From the NCBI GenBank assembly GCA_030280995.1, contig JASXTE010000008.1, forward strand, positions 18,344,133 through 18,408,132: a stretch of 64,000 bases of DNA, read 5' to 3'. The first letter of the stretch is position 1; the number at the start of each line of letters is the position of its first letter. Positions 22,281 through 35,299 of the stretch are shown here, piece by piece. The notes beneath the pieces are model-generated. The model had not been told where the DNA came from. It was given only the letters and a program-made list of their open reading frames with translations, and searched no databases. This stretch comes from Hemileia vastatrix. Taxonomy: Eukaryota > Basidiomycota > Pucciniomycetes > Pucciniales > Zaghouaniaceae. A program made the position numbers and the translations under genes.

Positions 22281-24239
22281 GAAAATCTTTGGGCTCAATT
22301 TAGTAGAGATTAAAAAGGGTTCTATTCAGAGATATTACAAGATTTCAGTCTAATTTCTATCTGATTTAAAATATAAGACCTCCTAGAAATTACTCCCCTA
22401 ATATTTTTTGGGGATTACTTGAACTTTCTTTTTTTAAATTTTCAGTTTTGAAAAAAGTACATGAAAGTTTTTTTAAAGCAAGACATCTCTCAAGGATGAG
22501 AGTTAAAAAGTGATAAAACTAAACTAAAATAATAATTATCAGAAGCCATAAAATTTCAAAAGGAAAAAATAAAATAGTGAAAAAATAAATTTTTGTTTGA
22601 AGGCCACAAACAGGGAATGGAGATATTTGGAGGATAGAATACTAATAATGAGCTTCAGATGATATCACTAATTCCATAGATGATAATTCTTGTGAAATCA
22701 ATCACAATTTTTTGTCTTTGTAATTTTAATCCAGTTATTGTGAAACTTGAGGTAGGTTTTGACATAGAAGCAGTTCAATTTGCTAAAGCAATAAACTATT
22801 TGGGAATGGGAAAAATTATAAATTTAAGATAATTATTTATTCATCATGAGGAGAAGGAGAACATCAAAATGACAGTTTCATTGATCTTTAAGACAAGTGG
22901 GCTTGAACCAACTTTTAAAATACATGCCATAATTTGAAATAATAAGCCAAAACTCTTTCAGTGCCAGATCAAAAAAATTTTGTACAAGCAAAGATAAAAA
23001 TTTACCAAATAATTAATCACCACAAAATATTTGAGGGGGGGGGACTTACTAGCAAAACCTCAACTTGAAGTCAGATGGAACTCAGACTGAACTTTGATGG
23101 AACTCTTACTGATCTGTGCTTGAAAACCAACTTGAACTGTTGTAAAAACCTAGCTGAATCTTTTGTGGTATCATAATGAAAGTGAAATGAACTCATCTTA
23201 AATTTTGAATGAGAGATGTTTCAGTAATCATTCCAAACACTGTAAACCTTAAGAACATAATTTTGACTCAGTATTTTAAATCATAGTTCAAGATGGAGCT
23301 GAAAACTCATTTAAAACTATCAATTTTTCAAATAATACTTTTACTATAATTGATTATATATTTCAAATAGATTGAAACATATTAAAAATCATATTTAAAT
23401 ATTTGATATTTTTTGAAAAAAATTACCAGAATTTTAAAAACTACGCATTAAAGAGAACTATTAAAAATTGAATTTTATTTGATTCACTTTGTTAAATTTT
23501 TCAGTCATGTAACAATATTTTGAGTCAGGAAAAATGAAATTGAATATTCACTTGCTGAGTGGTAATCAGTATGTAAATGTAAATTAATAATTCATATATA
23601 TATATAAATCATTTTGAATATTCATCCAGAAAAAATATGCATAAAAAATTTATATTGAATATGCATATGAAAATTCATATTGAATATGCAAATGGAAAAT
23701 AATATTTCATATTCAATAGCATATTGAATATCCATATACAAAATTCATATTGAATATTTATATTCAATGAAATAATGAATATGCATACAAAAAACAAAAT
23801 TGTGTATAAATATTAAAATTTATATTGAATAAAATATTAAAAAAAATTCAGAATAAATTAATTTTATGTTATATAATGTAATTTTTTAAATTGATTTTAT
23901 TTTATTATATATTAATGCACTCATTTTATTTAATTCATCACCTCAAATTAAATCAAATTAAATTGTAATGTAATGTATTGTATTTAACTATACTGAGTTT
24001 TATTTGGTTATGTGTTATATAATTTTATTTTATTTTATTGCAATTTATTACATTCATTTTCAAAATATATAATAATGATTTATTTTGTTTTATCTCATTT
24101 TAGACCATTTGTATTTATCTTTTTTTAATTCTAGCTATTATACTCATCTAACTGTATTTTTTATATTTAATTACATTATAATAAATCTTAATGTCATTTA
24201 ATTCATTTTATTAGATTTGATGGATTCTGTTATAAAGAC

Positions 24240-24641
24240 ATGTAGAAGCATAAAGTTGGTTAAATTGGCTTGTGAACTGTGATTTACCGCCATAGATCAG
24301 AGTACACATGCATAAAAATGGTCAGTGAACTATCACTATGCAATATAGGGGGTGGACTTGCTAGAAAGTCCTCAACCTGAACTCATACTGAACTCATACT
24401 GAACTCTACTTGAAAACCCACCTAAAACTGTTCTTCTGAGTGGTGTTCATCCAAAATTGTATGGTTCCTTTATCAATAGCTCAATGTGTGTTCAATCTGT
24501 GGTGAGTTTGGGTCTAAGGTTGTGGACTCACTAGCAAGTCCCCCCCATATTGTGTGGTGTATGATGTAAAGATGTAGATCAGAGGACACATGCTCAATAT
24601 TGAATGTGGTACTCTGATGTATGGCCATAGATAAGAGTACA
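24240..24641. repeat. Degenerate tandem array split by the family B element (continues 34369-34545)
   Basis: Units read like GAACTCTGATGTA..GC..TAGATCAGAG.ACACATGCATAAAAT. The array resumes directly beyond the element at 34369, so the retrotransposon landed inside it at GTACA. Confidence 0.7.
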
Positions 24642-26143
24642 TGTCAGCCTGTATATCCCCAGGACTTAGTAAAAAGTATTTATAAGTTTTGTTAAACACA
24701 TGAACTATAGATGGGAACAATAAATGAGAGTACACAAACAGTATACATAAGTAAAATTATGATAATACACAAAAAATGCAATTAAAACACCTTATATACA
24801 AACATATATCCACCTTTTATAAGTCTTATGTAATTAATATTAAGTTGGAATATGTTAGGGTAACCTTAAGAACCTTAATTATAAGGCTACATAATTTTTA
24901 AGTATACTTAAAGCCATTATTTTCATTGTTTTATGCAAAAAACAAGAAATGCGCTTTATTTCACTTAAAAGTTGATTATATGAGCTATAAATTTAAGAAT
25001 ATTAAAAATGCGCTTTGACAGTTCAATTTGTCTCATTTAGGACTATTGATTTGGCTACTTAAATGCATAAAAATTATACTTTTCAAATTTGGTGTTTTTT
25101 ATGCCAGAAATGGCTTCTGTGTACTGGCCACATACTGCATGCATTTTTCCCATGTGAATAGCTTCATTTTTAGCAAAGTTAGCTTTTTCAAACTATAACT
25201 ACCCCACATTCTACGCCCACTGTGGGGAAACACGCTAAAATAGGCGAGAGGCACTTATTTAGTGTCCTAGCTTAATTAATAATGCATTGACCCTGTTTAT
25301 ATGCACTAATTTCATTGATAACCTCACTCTTGGCGTCTTATTTCATCACCACGCTTAAATTCGTCTAAATTTAGTCAAGGATTTACCCGTTCAAGCGCCT
25401 TCCAAGGACTGCATGTAGTTACCCCACATCTCACGCTCTTTTTTGATTGTTTGGGTGGTTTCTCAGTCAATATTGGTCATTTTTGAATGGGAATTTCACG
25501 TAGTATAATGTCAGTATTAGCCCCATCATTTCTACAGTGAATCCCCCTTATTATTAAGCTACTATTAACCTTAAAAATTCCCTCTTTAGTCTTTTATATT
25601 ATTGTTTAATACGCATATACTCTCTTTTTATCTTATTCTTTAATTTTGATGGATTTTCCTTATTATTACAGGATTTTGACGGTTGTTACTCTTCTAATTA
25701 TGTCATGGGTTACTGAGGATGTTGATGAGCATGTCTATTAGCTGGTTTGAGGCGTCATTAACTGTGTATTGGAGTGGTACATCAAGGGATTCATTAGGGA
25801 ACTCAGTGTGTATAAAAGGAGGAGGTTTTTGGGTCTTGTTTCTACATTCTTTATCATTACAATTTACACCATATAACCAAATAAATTACAATACACATCA
25901 ATTAGTACTTTTATAAGTATTTTGAGTAGTATCTGAATTATTAAACTCTATTTTTCTACCAACTAAAAAGATTGTAAGCCATATATAAAAATAGTGAGAA
26001 TTATATTACTGAGACCATTATTTTGAACTATATTTTACTATTTGTTGGATCTACACTACAGTATTCATATAGGACCATATAAATCTTCTAGAAAAAGACA
26101 TTTCAAGCTAGTTCACGTCCTTTTAGTTGATCTTAGCCTGACA
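24642..26143 (+). repeat. 5' LTR of family B element (TATA box 25811-25817)
   Basis: Homologous along its whole length to 32868-34368. TATAAAAGGAGG at 25811 follows a TGTG run and is also present in the 3' LTR at 34037; a transcription start some 30 bp downstream is inferred. Only the first ~30 bp resemble the LTR starts of family A and the element at 53296. Confidence 0.93.
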
Positions 26144-26813
26144 ATTGGGGACCTTTCCTCAAGAATTCTGTTATAATCCAGTAAGTAAAAGTTTCAAAGA
26201 AGGTACACGTAAATAAAATCCCTATAGAAATATTTGGATAATTAAAACAGGTTGGGGTCACTTATACAGTGATTTCAGAAGAAGAATCCCTGTTATATAA
26301 TAAAATTTTGATATTGAATCAACAATTTTACCACTAATTTAACATATAATTGTTATTAGTGGGTCTGTCAATAGACCAATTAAATTTGTTATCTTTGCAG
26401 ATAAAATATTTTACCACTAATTTAACATAAAATTGTTCTTAGTGGGAGTCTGTCAATAGACCAATTAAATTTGTGATCTTTGCAGATGATAACCAATTAA
26501 ACTGATTAATTGTTTTCTTTTAACAAGACTCTTAAACCCTTTTTATTGGTTTATAAAATTCATTTAATATTTAGAAAGAATCTTACTGAAAAATTTTCTT
26601 TTTTAAATATAAAAACATGGCTACATATTGCAGACCAGTTAAATCAAGTGACCACGTAAACGCATATTTGACTTTTGGAACTTCTAAATTCACTTTATAC
26701 CTACAAGTAAGCCATAAAATTGTCTTCAGTGGTATTAATAAATACTGATAAAACTCCTTTTTAAAGTTTTAAAAATCTCAAATTTCAATTCTTTGATTAA
26801 ATTCCACGTAAAA
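26144..26813 (+). other. Leader and primer-binding region of family B, with an 83 bp tandem duplication
   Basis: ATTGGGGACCTTTCC directly after the LTR is the likely primer-binding site. An imperfect direct repeat occupies 26326-26408 and 26409-26490; each copy contains TTACCACTAATTTAACATA and ends ATCTTTGCAG, which resembles a 3' splice site. Confidence 0.6.
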
Positions 26814-29800
26814 ATGTGTGACAACAATGATATTGTGAGTAATAAGGCAAAAACTTATAGCTTAAGACCTAGAACTGAGAAACCTGGTACAGGAAATTCA
26901 AATTGAGGGCCAGGAGTCCCCCATAAACACCATCACTCCACAAATGTCTCTGGAGGAAAGGGAAAAACTTTTAAAACAGGTATCAATAAAGAAAACAAAA
27001 AATACCTTACAAGAACAAATTCACTCCCTCTCCACTCTACTGAACACCTTGACAATAAGGGTAAACAATATAGTGGACCAGATAAAAAATCTGGAGAAAA
27101 GAGCAGCTCAGGGTTTTGTAGAAGTCAATCAAGCTCTGGTAGCAATAAAGGCTTAACCACCAACAGTGGAATCCAACAGTTCCATAGCAACACCTCCAGC
27201 CCAAGAAGAGGATCAGAAAATTACAGTAAGCAAATGGAAGTGGGATTGGTATGCCCAAAACTACAACAACCCTCAACAGCAGGGCTCTAGCAGTCACCCT
27301 TACAGGGGAAAGCCAAGGAGAGGCAGGGGAAATGGAATAAGACCTTGGTAAGTCATCCATCTTCTCAAGATCAATTAGATAATCCTAACAATGAATTACT
27401 TATAGGTAATGAAATTGATAGAGAGTTATTGGATATAATTGATAAGGATTTAAAAAATTATTCATTTGAAAATAACATGTTAAACTTGTCTTTAAATGAG
27501 GACAATGTACATAGTTTTAGTGACCACCAGGAAAATGCTATTAATATAAAAATGGAAACAAATGAATAAAATCTTGAACCTGATGATGAGTCTTCTGAAT
27601 TGGACACCGAAAAAATTGAATATTTTCTAAAAGAAAATCCAATGGAATCAAAAATAATTAGTAAATTATTATTAAGAATTGAAAAATTGGAAGAATTCTC
27701 TAGAGAGTCAAACAATAATACAGAAAGTGTATTATTAAACCTCACACAATCATTGAGTACAACAGCCAATAGGTTAAAAATGATTGAGAATTCAAATAAT
27801 GAATTAATCAATGAAAACAAAAGATTAAACTCTGAGATTAAAAATTTAGAAAATAAATTAGAACATTCTCAGAATATTATGGCTACCATAGAGGGACGTG
27901 TAAAATTGTCTTTTTCAAATGTAAATGATACCTTAACTCATGTACCTGTAATAAAAGATAGGTTACAAAGAGTAGAAATTGAAGTAGCTAAAATTTTGAA
28001 AAATACTGAAAAAATAAAAGATAATACCTCCTATGTGGAAAGAGTACCAGTTTTTATGAAACACTCTGATAATAAACCAATGATTGAACATGAACATAGT
28101 GTCATGGGCTCTGAGAATGTAAAATCAGTAAAAGATGAAATAAATGATCATCTTTCTAAAGTAAGTGAATTACTCAATATTCCTCAGGTTAGGGAAGCAA
28201 AAACTAGCCAAAAGAACTGGCCTAAGTTAGATCAGTACCCTTCTTTTGACGGGGATTCAAAATCTGATTGGCAACAATTCATTCAAAGAATTGATAACTT
28301 AAAATTTTCATACAAATTACCTGATGAAGAAATTACATCAAAATTAATATCTTTATTTACAGATGTGGCCTTATTATAGTTTGAATCTGTATTGAGTGAG
28401 GGAATTAACTACTCCTGGAATGAATGGAAGGCACTAATTGAAAGACAATTTGGTGGCCCAAAATTCAGAATCACTCAACAAAGATTGTATGAAAGAGCCA
28501 GATATAATCTAAATGCTGGAGATAAACCCATGGTCTTTTTAATGAATTTAATAAAAATCATGAAAGCTATGGATCCAAAAATGGATTATAATGAGTGGAA
28601 AGAGAAAATAATATACAAGTTGCCTATATCAGTTGGAGACATTATTGTAGCTAGAACTGAAACCATCAGAGATACCTCTGGGTTCATTAATATATGCAAT
28701 GAAATATTATTAAACCACAAATATGAAACCAAGTATAATAATTACCAACAAAGTGTTTACGTAGTAAAACCTACTACAAGTAAATTGCCAGTGGAGAAGA
28801 AAAAACCTTCAGCTCCCCTTGTCCCTAAGAGACAGGAGAATAATACTTGTTATAAATGTAATGAACCTTGGGCTAAAGGTCATACTTTTAAGAAAAGAAT
28901 AAATGTTATTGAAACCTCACAAAATTCTGAACCAAGTAATCAGGAAGATGAGAACGTGGAATCCAGTGAGGATTGTAAAAGTAACATATCTTACAGTGAT
29001 GATGAGCATGAGAAATTTGTATTAGAACAGGATATTATGTTCCTGAATGATGCTATACCTCATACAGACACATCTTTAACTTCCATTGAGGAAGCTGAAA
29101 TAATTAAAGATGTATCTCATGATACTTACAAAATAACACCTATCAGAGCACCTGTTAACATATGTGGAAAAGAAATGAATGCCATTCTTGACACTGGGGC
29201 TGCAGGTAGTGTAGTTTCAATTAATACATTAATGAAACTTGACAGTAAGTACCAGGGAAAACTAGAACCTGTTCAGACAAAGAACTGGAGGGGTTTTGGT
29301 TCAGTTTTAAATCCAATTGGCAAATACAAAACTTCTATATTCTTTACATATAATAATGGATATGTTAGAGCAGTGTGTGAATTTGTTGTAATGGATAATA
29401 ATAATTGTAGTGATTGGTTTATTATTGGCAATGATTTATTGAAAAAATTTGGCATTAAACTAGATCCTGCAAACAGTTGCTTCACTATAGGTGTGAATGG
29501 TAAGAGAAAATTCAAAATATGTTCTGAAAATTCAGTGTATGCCATTTCTCCTAGAGAAGAACAACTGAAAGGTGGAAGAACAACCACTGAAGTGGTTGAT
29601 TTTGACAATGAAATCCAAAAAGCCTCTTTAAGTCCTCAACTCTCAAAAATTGAAGAAGAAAATATTTTGAGATTGATTAAATCATATCCTATGGCATTTG
29701 CTCATGGTTCAAATGAGCTAGGATTGGTCAAAGACCATGAGATGAAAATCTCTTTAAGTTGTGATTTGGATAATATTCCTGGAAGCTTGAAAAAGAAACC

Positions 29801-32678
29801 TTACCCAGCTTCTCCTGCAAAGAGGAAAGATATTGAAGACAACATAAAAATGTTGTTGGAAATGGGTATTGTTGAAAAAGTGGACACAACACCTAAGTAT
29901 TGTGTCATTTCACCAGTATTGATCTCTTATGAAAAGGATAAGGCAAGATTATGCGGTGATTATAAAGCTCTGAATACATACACAGTAGATGATATTTACC
30001 CTCTACCAAGGATAGCTTCTATCCATGCTACTTTACAAGGAGCAAAATATATTTCCTGTCTGGATGGAAACAAGGGTTATCACCAGATTCCTATGGAAAG
30101 GAATTCTCAAAAGTACTTATTAATAACCACACATATGGGTATATATAAGTATGTGAGAATTCCATTTGGCCCAAAGAATGCGCCTTCAGTCTTCCAAAAA
30201 TTAATGGATAGTGTTTTCCATCAGGAAATGGTTGAAGGATGGCTTTTGGTCTATATTGATGACATCATAGTCTTTTCAAAAACATATGATGAACATTTAA
30301 ATCACCTGAAAAGAGTCTTTCAAAGGATGGATGAAATAAATATGAAAATTGCATTAAAGAAATGTAAGTTTGGATTTCAATCCTTGAAAGTACTCGGACA
30401 TGTTGTATCTGGATTAAAAATTTGTGTTGACCAGAAAAAGGTGGCAGAAATTAAAAATATTGGTATACCTAAAAATGTAAAAGAGGTTCAAAGTTTTTTG
30501 GGTATGTGTGGATATTATAGACAGTATATTAAAAATTACCAATCCATTGCAGCTCCTTTAACAACATTAATCAGGAAAAATGAGGCTTTCATTTGGAATA
30601 ATGAAAGACAACACACCTTTAATAAATTAAAGGAATGTTTAATGTCAGCTCCAATATTGGGACTGCCAGATTTAACCCTACCTTTTATCTTGTACACTGA
30701 TGCAAGCTTCATAGGTTTAGGTGCTGCTTTAGAGCAGAAACAGATAATAAATGGAAAATTATCTGAAGTAGTTATCTGTTATATATCCAGAACCTTAAGA
30801 AAAACAGAATTAAGGTATGGTGCCACACAGCTGGAATGTTTACCCGTGGTGTGGGCTTTGGAGAAACTTCATTACTATCTGGAAGACCAGAAGTTTAAAC
30901 TTATAACAGATTGCAGTGCAGTAAAATCATTACTAAACATGAAAACCCCTAATAGGCACATGTTTAGGTGGCAACTAGCTGTACAAGAGTACAGAGGAAG
31001 AATGACAATCACTCATAGAGCAGGAACATTGCATTCTAATGTGGATTTATTATCCAGAAGTCCTTTGCCAAATGATGCTGACAACCAAGCTTATGTACCT
31101 GAAAATGAGGTTATACATATATTTGGGATTTATATAGTGGATTTAGAGGAAGAGTTTATGCAAACTATATTGGAAAATTATTTATCTGATAAAGATTTGA
31201 CTAAACTATCTACCATTTTAAATGATCCAACTAATGCCTCCATGAGTGCATTAATTACAACCTTGCCTCCAACATATAGAAATGCGTTGGAGAAAGATAA
31301 ACTTTCAATTGAAGATGGATATATATAATACAGAAAAAAGTTAAGTAATGTAATAGTGATACCACCTTCTATGAAAGAGTTAATGTTGAGTACTTGTCAT
31401 GATGACATCTTAGCTGGTCATTTTGATTTTAACAAAACATTAACCAGAGTTAAAAATACAGCCTGGTGGATAAACATGAAAGAAGATGTACAAAAATACA
31501 TTGAAACATGTGACTCTTGTCAGAAATCTAAAAGATTAACTGGGAAGAGAGCTGGGTTGTTGAAACATATTGAGCAACCAAAAGCTCCATGGGAAATTAT
31601 AAACATGGATTTTGTAACTGGATTTCCATTAGCAGGAAAAGAAAGTTTCAATTCTTGCTGGGCAATTGTAGAAAGATTAACAAAAATGTGTAAATTTATC
31701 CCTACCCATAAAGAGGTATCTGCAAAAGACTTGGCATTACTATGGTGGACTCAGATGATGAATACTGCTGGGTTCCCCAAAGTCATAATCTCTGATAAAG
31801 ACCCTAAATTCACTTCAGAGTTTTGGACATCCTTGATGGAAGTATCAGGTTGCCAATTAAAATTGTCTACAGCACACCATCCACAAACTGATGGCCTGGC
31901 TAAGAGAATGATAAAAACTCTAGAAGACATGATCAGAAAATATTGTGCCTTTGGATTAGAATACAAAGAGAATGAGAAATTCACACATGACTGGGTAACA
32001 TTAATTCCTGGCCTTGAATTTGCTTATAACAGCACAACTCATTCTGTAACAGAGAAGAAACCATTTGAAATCTGGCTGGGATACGTACCAAATACCCCAG
32101 TAAATCATTTAAATAAATTACCAAGGTTAGATATACACCCTGGTACTAAATCCTTTATTCATATGCAACAAATGTGTAGAAAGTATGCAGAAGAATGCAT
32201 CCGAAAAGCATTTGAATATGAAAAGAAAAGGTGGGATTAATCTCATAAAGAATTTGAATTCAAAAAGGGAGATGAATTCCTAATATCAACACTACATTTT
32301 AACTTACAAGGTAATGTTAAATTAAAGGATCCCTTTGTAGGACCTTTTGTAGTAAGCAAAATGGTTGGTAATAATGAAGTAGAAGTCATATTATATGCTC
32401 CATATGATAGGAAACATCCAGTTTTCCCTATTTCATTATTGAAACCTTACCATGCAAATGATCCTGACTTATTTACAAAAAGAAGGGGAAGGCCTAAGAA
32501 GCAACCTGAAGAAATTGTGGAAAAAGCAGAGATTGAAAAAATACTCAAGAAAAGAATCCTTACAAAAGAAAAAGGAACTGAGTATTTATTAAGATTTAAA
32601 AGGAAATCAAATGAATTTGATAAATGGATACCTGAAAAAGAAATTTCTAATTTATCCACCCTTCTTAAAACATTTTAA
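26814..32678 (+). pseudogene. Gag-Pol polyprotein of family B, one frame with six internal stops
   Basis: A single register runs from ATG 26814 to TAA 32676-32678 without a detectable frameshift. Internal stops are at 26904, 27288, 27567, 28377, 31326 and 32238. Domains: overlapped N-terminal part (to about 27350); helical segment (27600-28100); capsid-like NWPKLDQYPSFDGD (28218) and LIERQFGGPKFRITQQRLYE; zinc knuckle CYKCNEPWAKGHT (about 28850, last Cys changed to Phe); retropepsin AILDTGAAGSVVS (29180); RT with YIDDIIVFS intact (about 30250); RNase H LYTDASFIGLG (about 30690); integrase zinc finger (31396-31525), MDFVTG, ISDKDPKFTSEFW and PQTDGLAKRM (31600-31910); chromodomain-like end (32520-32670). 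Gag and Pol are fused, with no stop at the junction. It cannot make full-length product now. Confidence 0.93.
26944..27351 (+). pseudogene. Overlapping accessory ORF (WKWD protein), family B copy with one stop
   Basis: Reads in a different register from gag across the same region as the family A accessory ORF. It has a basic helical N-terminus (MSLEEREKLLKQVSIKK, then LQEQIHSLSTLLNTL), a stop at 27154-27156, then SKWKWDWYAQ, HPYRGKPRRGRG and the end IRPW-TAA within TTGGTAAGT. The shared order and shared end with the other two families argue that the frame was once coding. The gag frame in the overlap has two stops of its own (26904, 27288). Confidence 0.55.
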
Positions 32679-32867
32679 CAGAAATAAATTTCTGTTCCAC
32701 CAGCTGAGGGGTAAAAACCAGTGCTCATAATATTTTATTATGTTTTATTTCTTTAAAGAATAATCTTTAATGCTACAGAATTAATCTGAATACCTGAAAA
32801 TTAACAAATAAATAAATAAAATGTATAACTTATCAGTTTTTTTATTGTTTTTTTTTGGGTGGGCGAG

Positions 32868-34368
32868 TGCCAGACTGTATATTCCCAGGACTGAGTAAAA
32901 AGTACTTAAAAGTTATGTTAAACACATGAACTATACATGGGAACAATAAATGAGAGTACACAAACAGTATACATAAGTAAAATTATGATAATACACAAAA
33001 AATGCAGTTATAACACCTTATATACACGCATATATCCACCTTTTATAAGTCTTATGTACTTAATATTAAGTTGGAATATGTTAGGGTAACCATAAGAACC
33101 TTAATTATAAGGCTACATAGTTTATAAGTATACTTAAAGCTGTTATTTTCATTGTTTTATGCAAAAAACAAGAAATGCACTTTATTTCACTTAAAAGTTG
33201 ATTATATGCGCTATAAATTTAAGAATATTAAAAATGCGCTTTGACAGTTCAATTTGTCTCATTTAAGACTATTGATTTGTCTACTTAAATGCATAAAAAT
33301 AATACTTTTCAAATTTGGTGTTTTTATGCCAGAAATGGCTTCTGTGTACTGGCCACATACTGCATGCATTTTTCCCATGTGAATAGCTTCATTTTTAGCG
33401 AAGTTAGCTTTTTCACACTATAAATACCCCACATTCTACGCCCACTGTGGAGAAACAGGCTAAAATAGGCAAGAGGCACTTATTTAGTGTCCTAGCTTAA
33501 TTAATAATGCATTGACCCTATTTATATGCACTAATTTCATTAATAACCTCACTCTTGGCGTCTTATTTGATCACCACGCTTAAATTAGCCTAAATTTAGT
33601 CAAGGATTTACCCATGCAAGCGCCTTCCAAGGACTGCATGTAGTTACCCCACATCTCACGCTCTTTTTTGAGTTTTTGGGTGGTTTCTCAGTCAATATTG
33701 GTCATTTTTGAATGGGAATTTCACGTAGTATAATGTCAGGATTAGCCCCATCACTTCTACAGTGAATCCCCCTTATTATTAAGCTATTATTAACCTTAAA
33801 AATTTCATCTTTAGTCTTTTATATTATTGTTTAATATGCATATACTCTCTTTTTATCTTATTCTTTAATTTTGATGGATTTTTCTTTATTATTACAGGAT
33901 TTTGACGGTTTTTACTCTTCTACTTATGTCATGGGTTACTGGGGATGTTGATGGGTATGTCTATTAGTTGGTTTGAGGCTTCATTAACTGTGTAATGGAG
34001 TGGTACATCAAGGGATTCATTAGGGAACTCAGTGTGTATAAAAGGAGGAGGTTTTTGGGTCTTGTTTCTACATTCTTTTTCATTACAATTTACACCATAT
34101 AACCAAATCAATTACAATAAACATCAATTAGTACTTTTATAAGTATTTTGAGTAGTATCTGAATTATTAAACTCTATTTTTCTACCAACTAAAAAGATTG
34201 TAAGCCATATATAAAAATAGTGAGAATTATATTACTGAGACCATTATTTTGAACTATATTTTACTATTTGTTGGATCTACACTACAGTATACATATAGGA
34301 CCATATAAATCTTCTAGAAAAGACATTTCAAGCTAGTTCATGTCCTTTTAGTTGATCTTAGCCTGACA
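32868..34368 (+). repeat. 3' LTR of family B element
   Basis: Starts TGCCAGACTG and ends GCCTGACA, paired with 24642-26143. The purine-rich GGGTGGGCGAG just before it (32857-32867) is the likely polypurine tract. GTACA follows. Confidence 0.93.
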
Positions 34369-34545
34369 GTACACATGCATAAAATTAGTTGTTGAACTCT
34401 GATGTAAAGCTGCAGATCAGAGGTCACATGCTCAAAATTGAATGTGGTACTCTGATCTACAGCTGTAGATAAGAGTACCACATGCATGAAATTTGGTTTT
34501 GAACTGTGATCTATGGGTTTACATCAGAGCTCACCAGCTGATTTT

Positions 34546-35299
34546 GAAAATTCAAAGACTGTTATTTGCAAATGTAATATCACCTTTTGAAATAAAATAA
34601 GATAATAAAAAATTAAATTATGATGTAAGGGAATAAAATATACTAAAATAAAACAAGAAAAATTTAAATCAAACTAAAGAATAGTAAGTGAAATGAAAGA
34701 AATATTATATAATATAATACAGTATTTTATAGTATGATAGAATAAAATAAAGGAAAATGAGATCAAATAAAATAAAATGAAGTAAAGTAAATATTTTTGT
34801 AAAAGGCATCATAAAAAATGAAAGAAAATTTATAACTTATTAAGAAAAATTAACAAAAAATTACCTTTTTCATGAGCTAGGTTTTTTCAATGTAGTTGAA
34901 AGAATATAGACATACCAATGCATCAGAATGTAAACAACAGACTGACCTTGAAGCCTGATAAGCTATTTACCAATATATATAGGGGTGAAAAAATACTTCT
35001 TCATAAATAGGGTTCTTATAACTCTTGTTTAAACAAAACTGAATAAAAACGAGTTTAATAGGTCTTTTTACTCCTAGATACCTATGTACTTAAATTTAAA
35101 GCTTATTATTTACACCATATACCAGTTTATTCATTTCTAAAACGTTTTTTTTAATTCAAAGACATTAAATATGTTTAATTTTTAAGTTAATTTGAAGAAT
35201 TCTCAAGATGAGACTTGCATTGGGAGTTCAATCAGAGATCCATCAAGACTGATATTAAACATAATTTAAACCTTCATTTGACCTTATCCTTCTGAATTT
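34546..35299. other. AT-rich spacer, no gene seen
   Basis: Includes AAATAAAATAAAAT-like runs (34580-34800) and otherwise unremarkable AT-rich sequence. Confidence 0.5.

Larger units (their letters stand above)
19271..24239. other. Gene-free AT-rich interior of the inverted-repeat block
   Basis: No coding sequence that I can support. It holds two MITEs (19771-19971, 20956-21167), a degenerate tandem array (21540-22280) and ATTGAATATGCATA-type AT repeats (about 23560-23830). A motif with GACTTNCTAG..AAANCCTCAACNTGAA appears at about 23045 and again at about 24357. Confidence 0.6.
24642..34368 (+). mobile_element. Ty3/gypsy LTR retrotransposon (family B), full length, decayed
   Basis: A 9727 bp element with LTRs of 1502 and 1501 bp (TGTCAGCC...CCTGACA; the 3' copy starts TGCCAG), flanked by GTACA at 24637-24641 and 34369-34373. 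LTR copies differ by roughly 5% over the first ~470 bp, so it is older than family A. Internal order: leader, overlapping accessory ORF, gag, PR, RT, RNase H, IN, chromodomain-like tail. The proteins are close relatives of family A. Confidence 0.95.
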
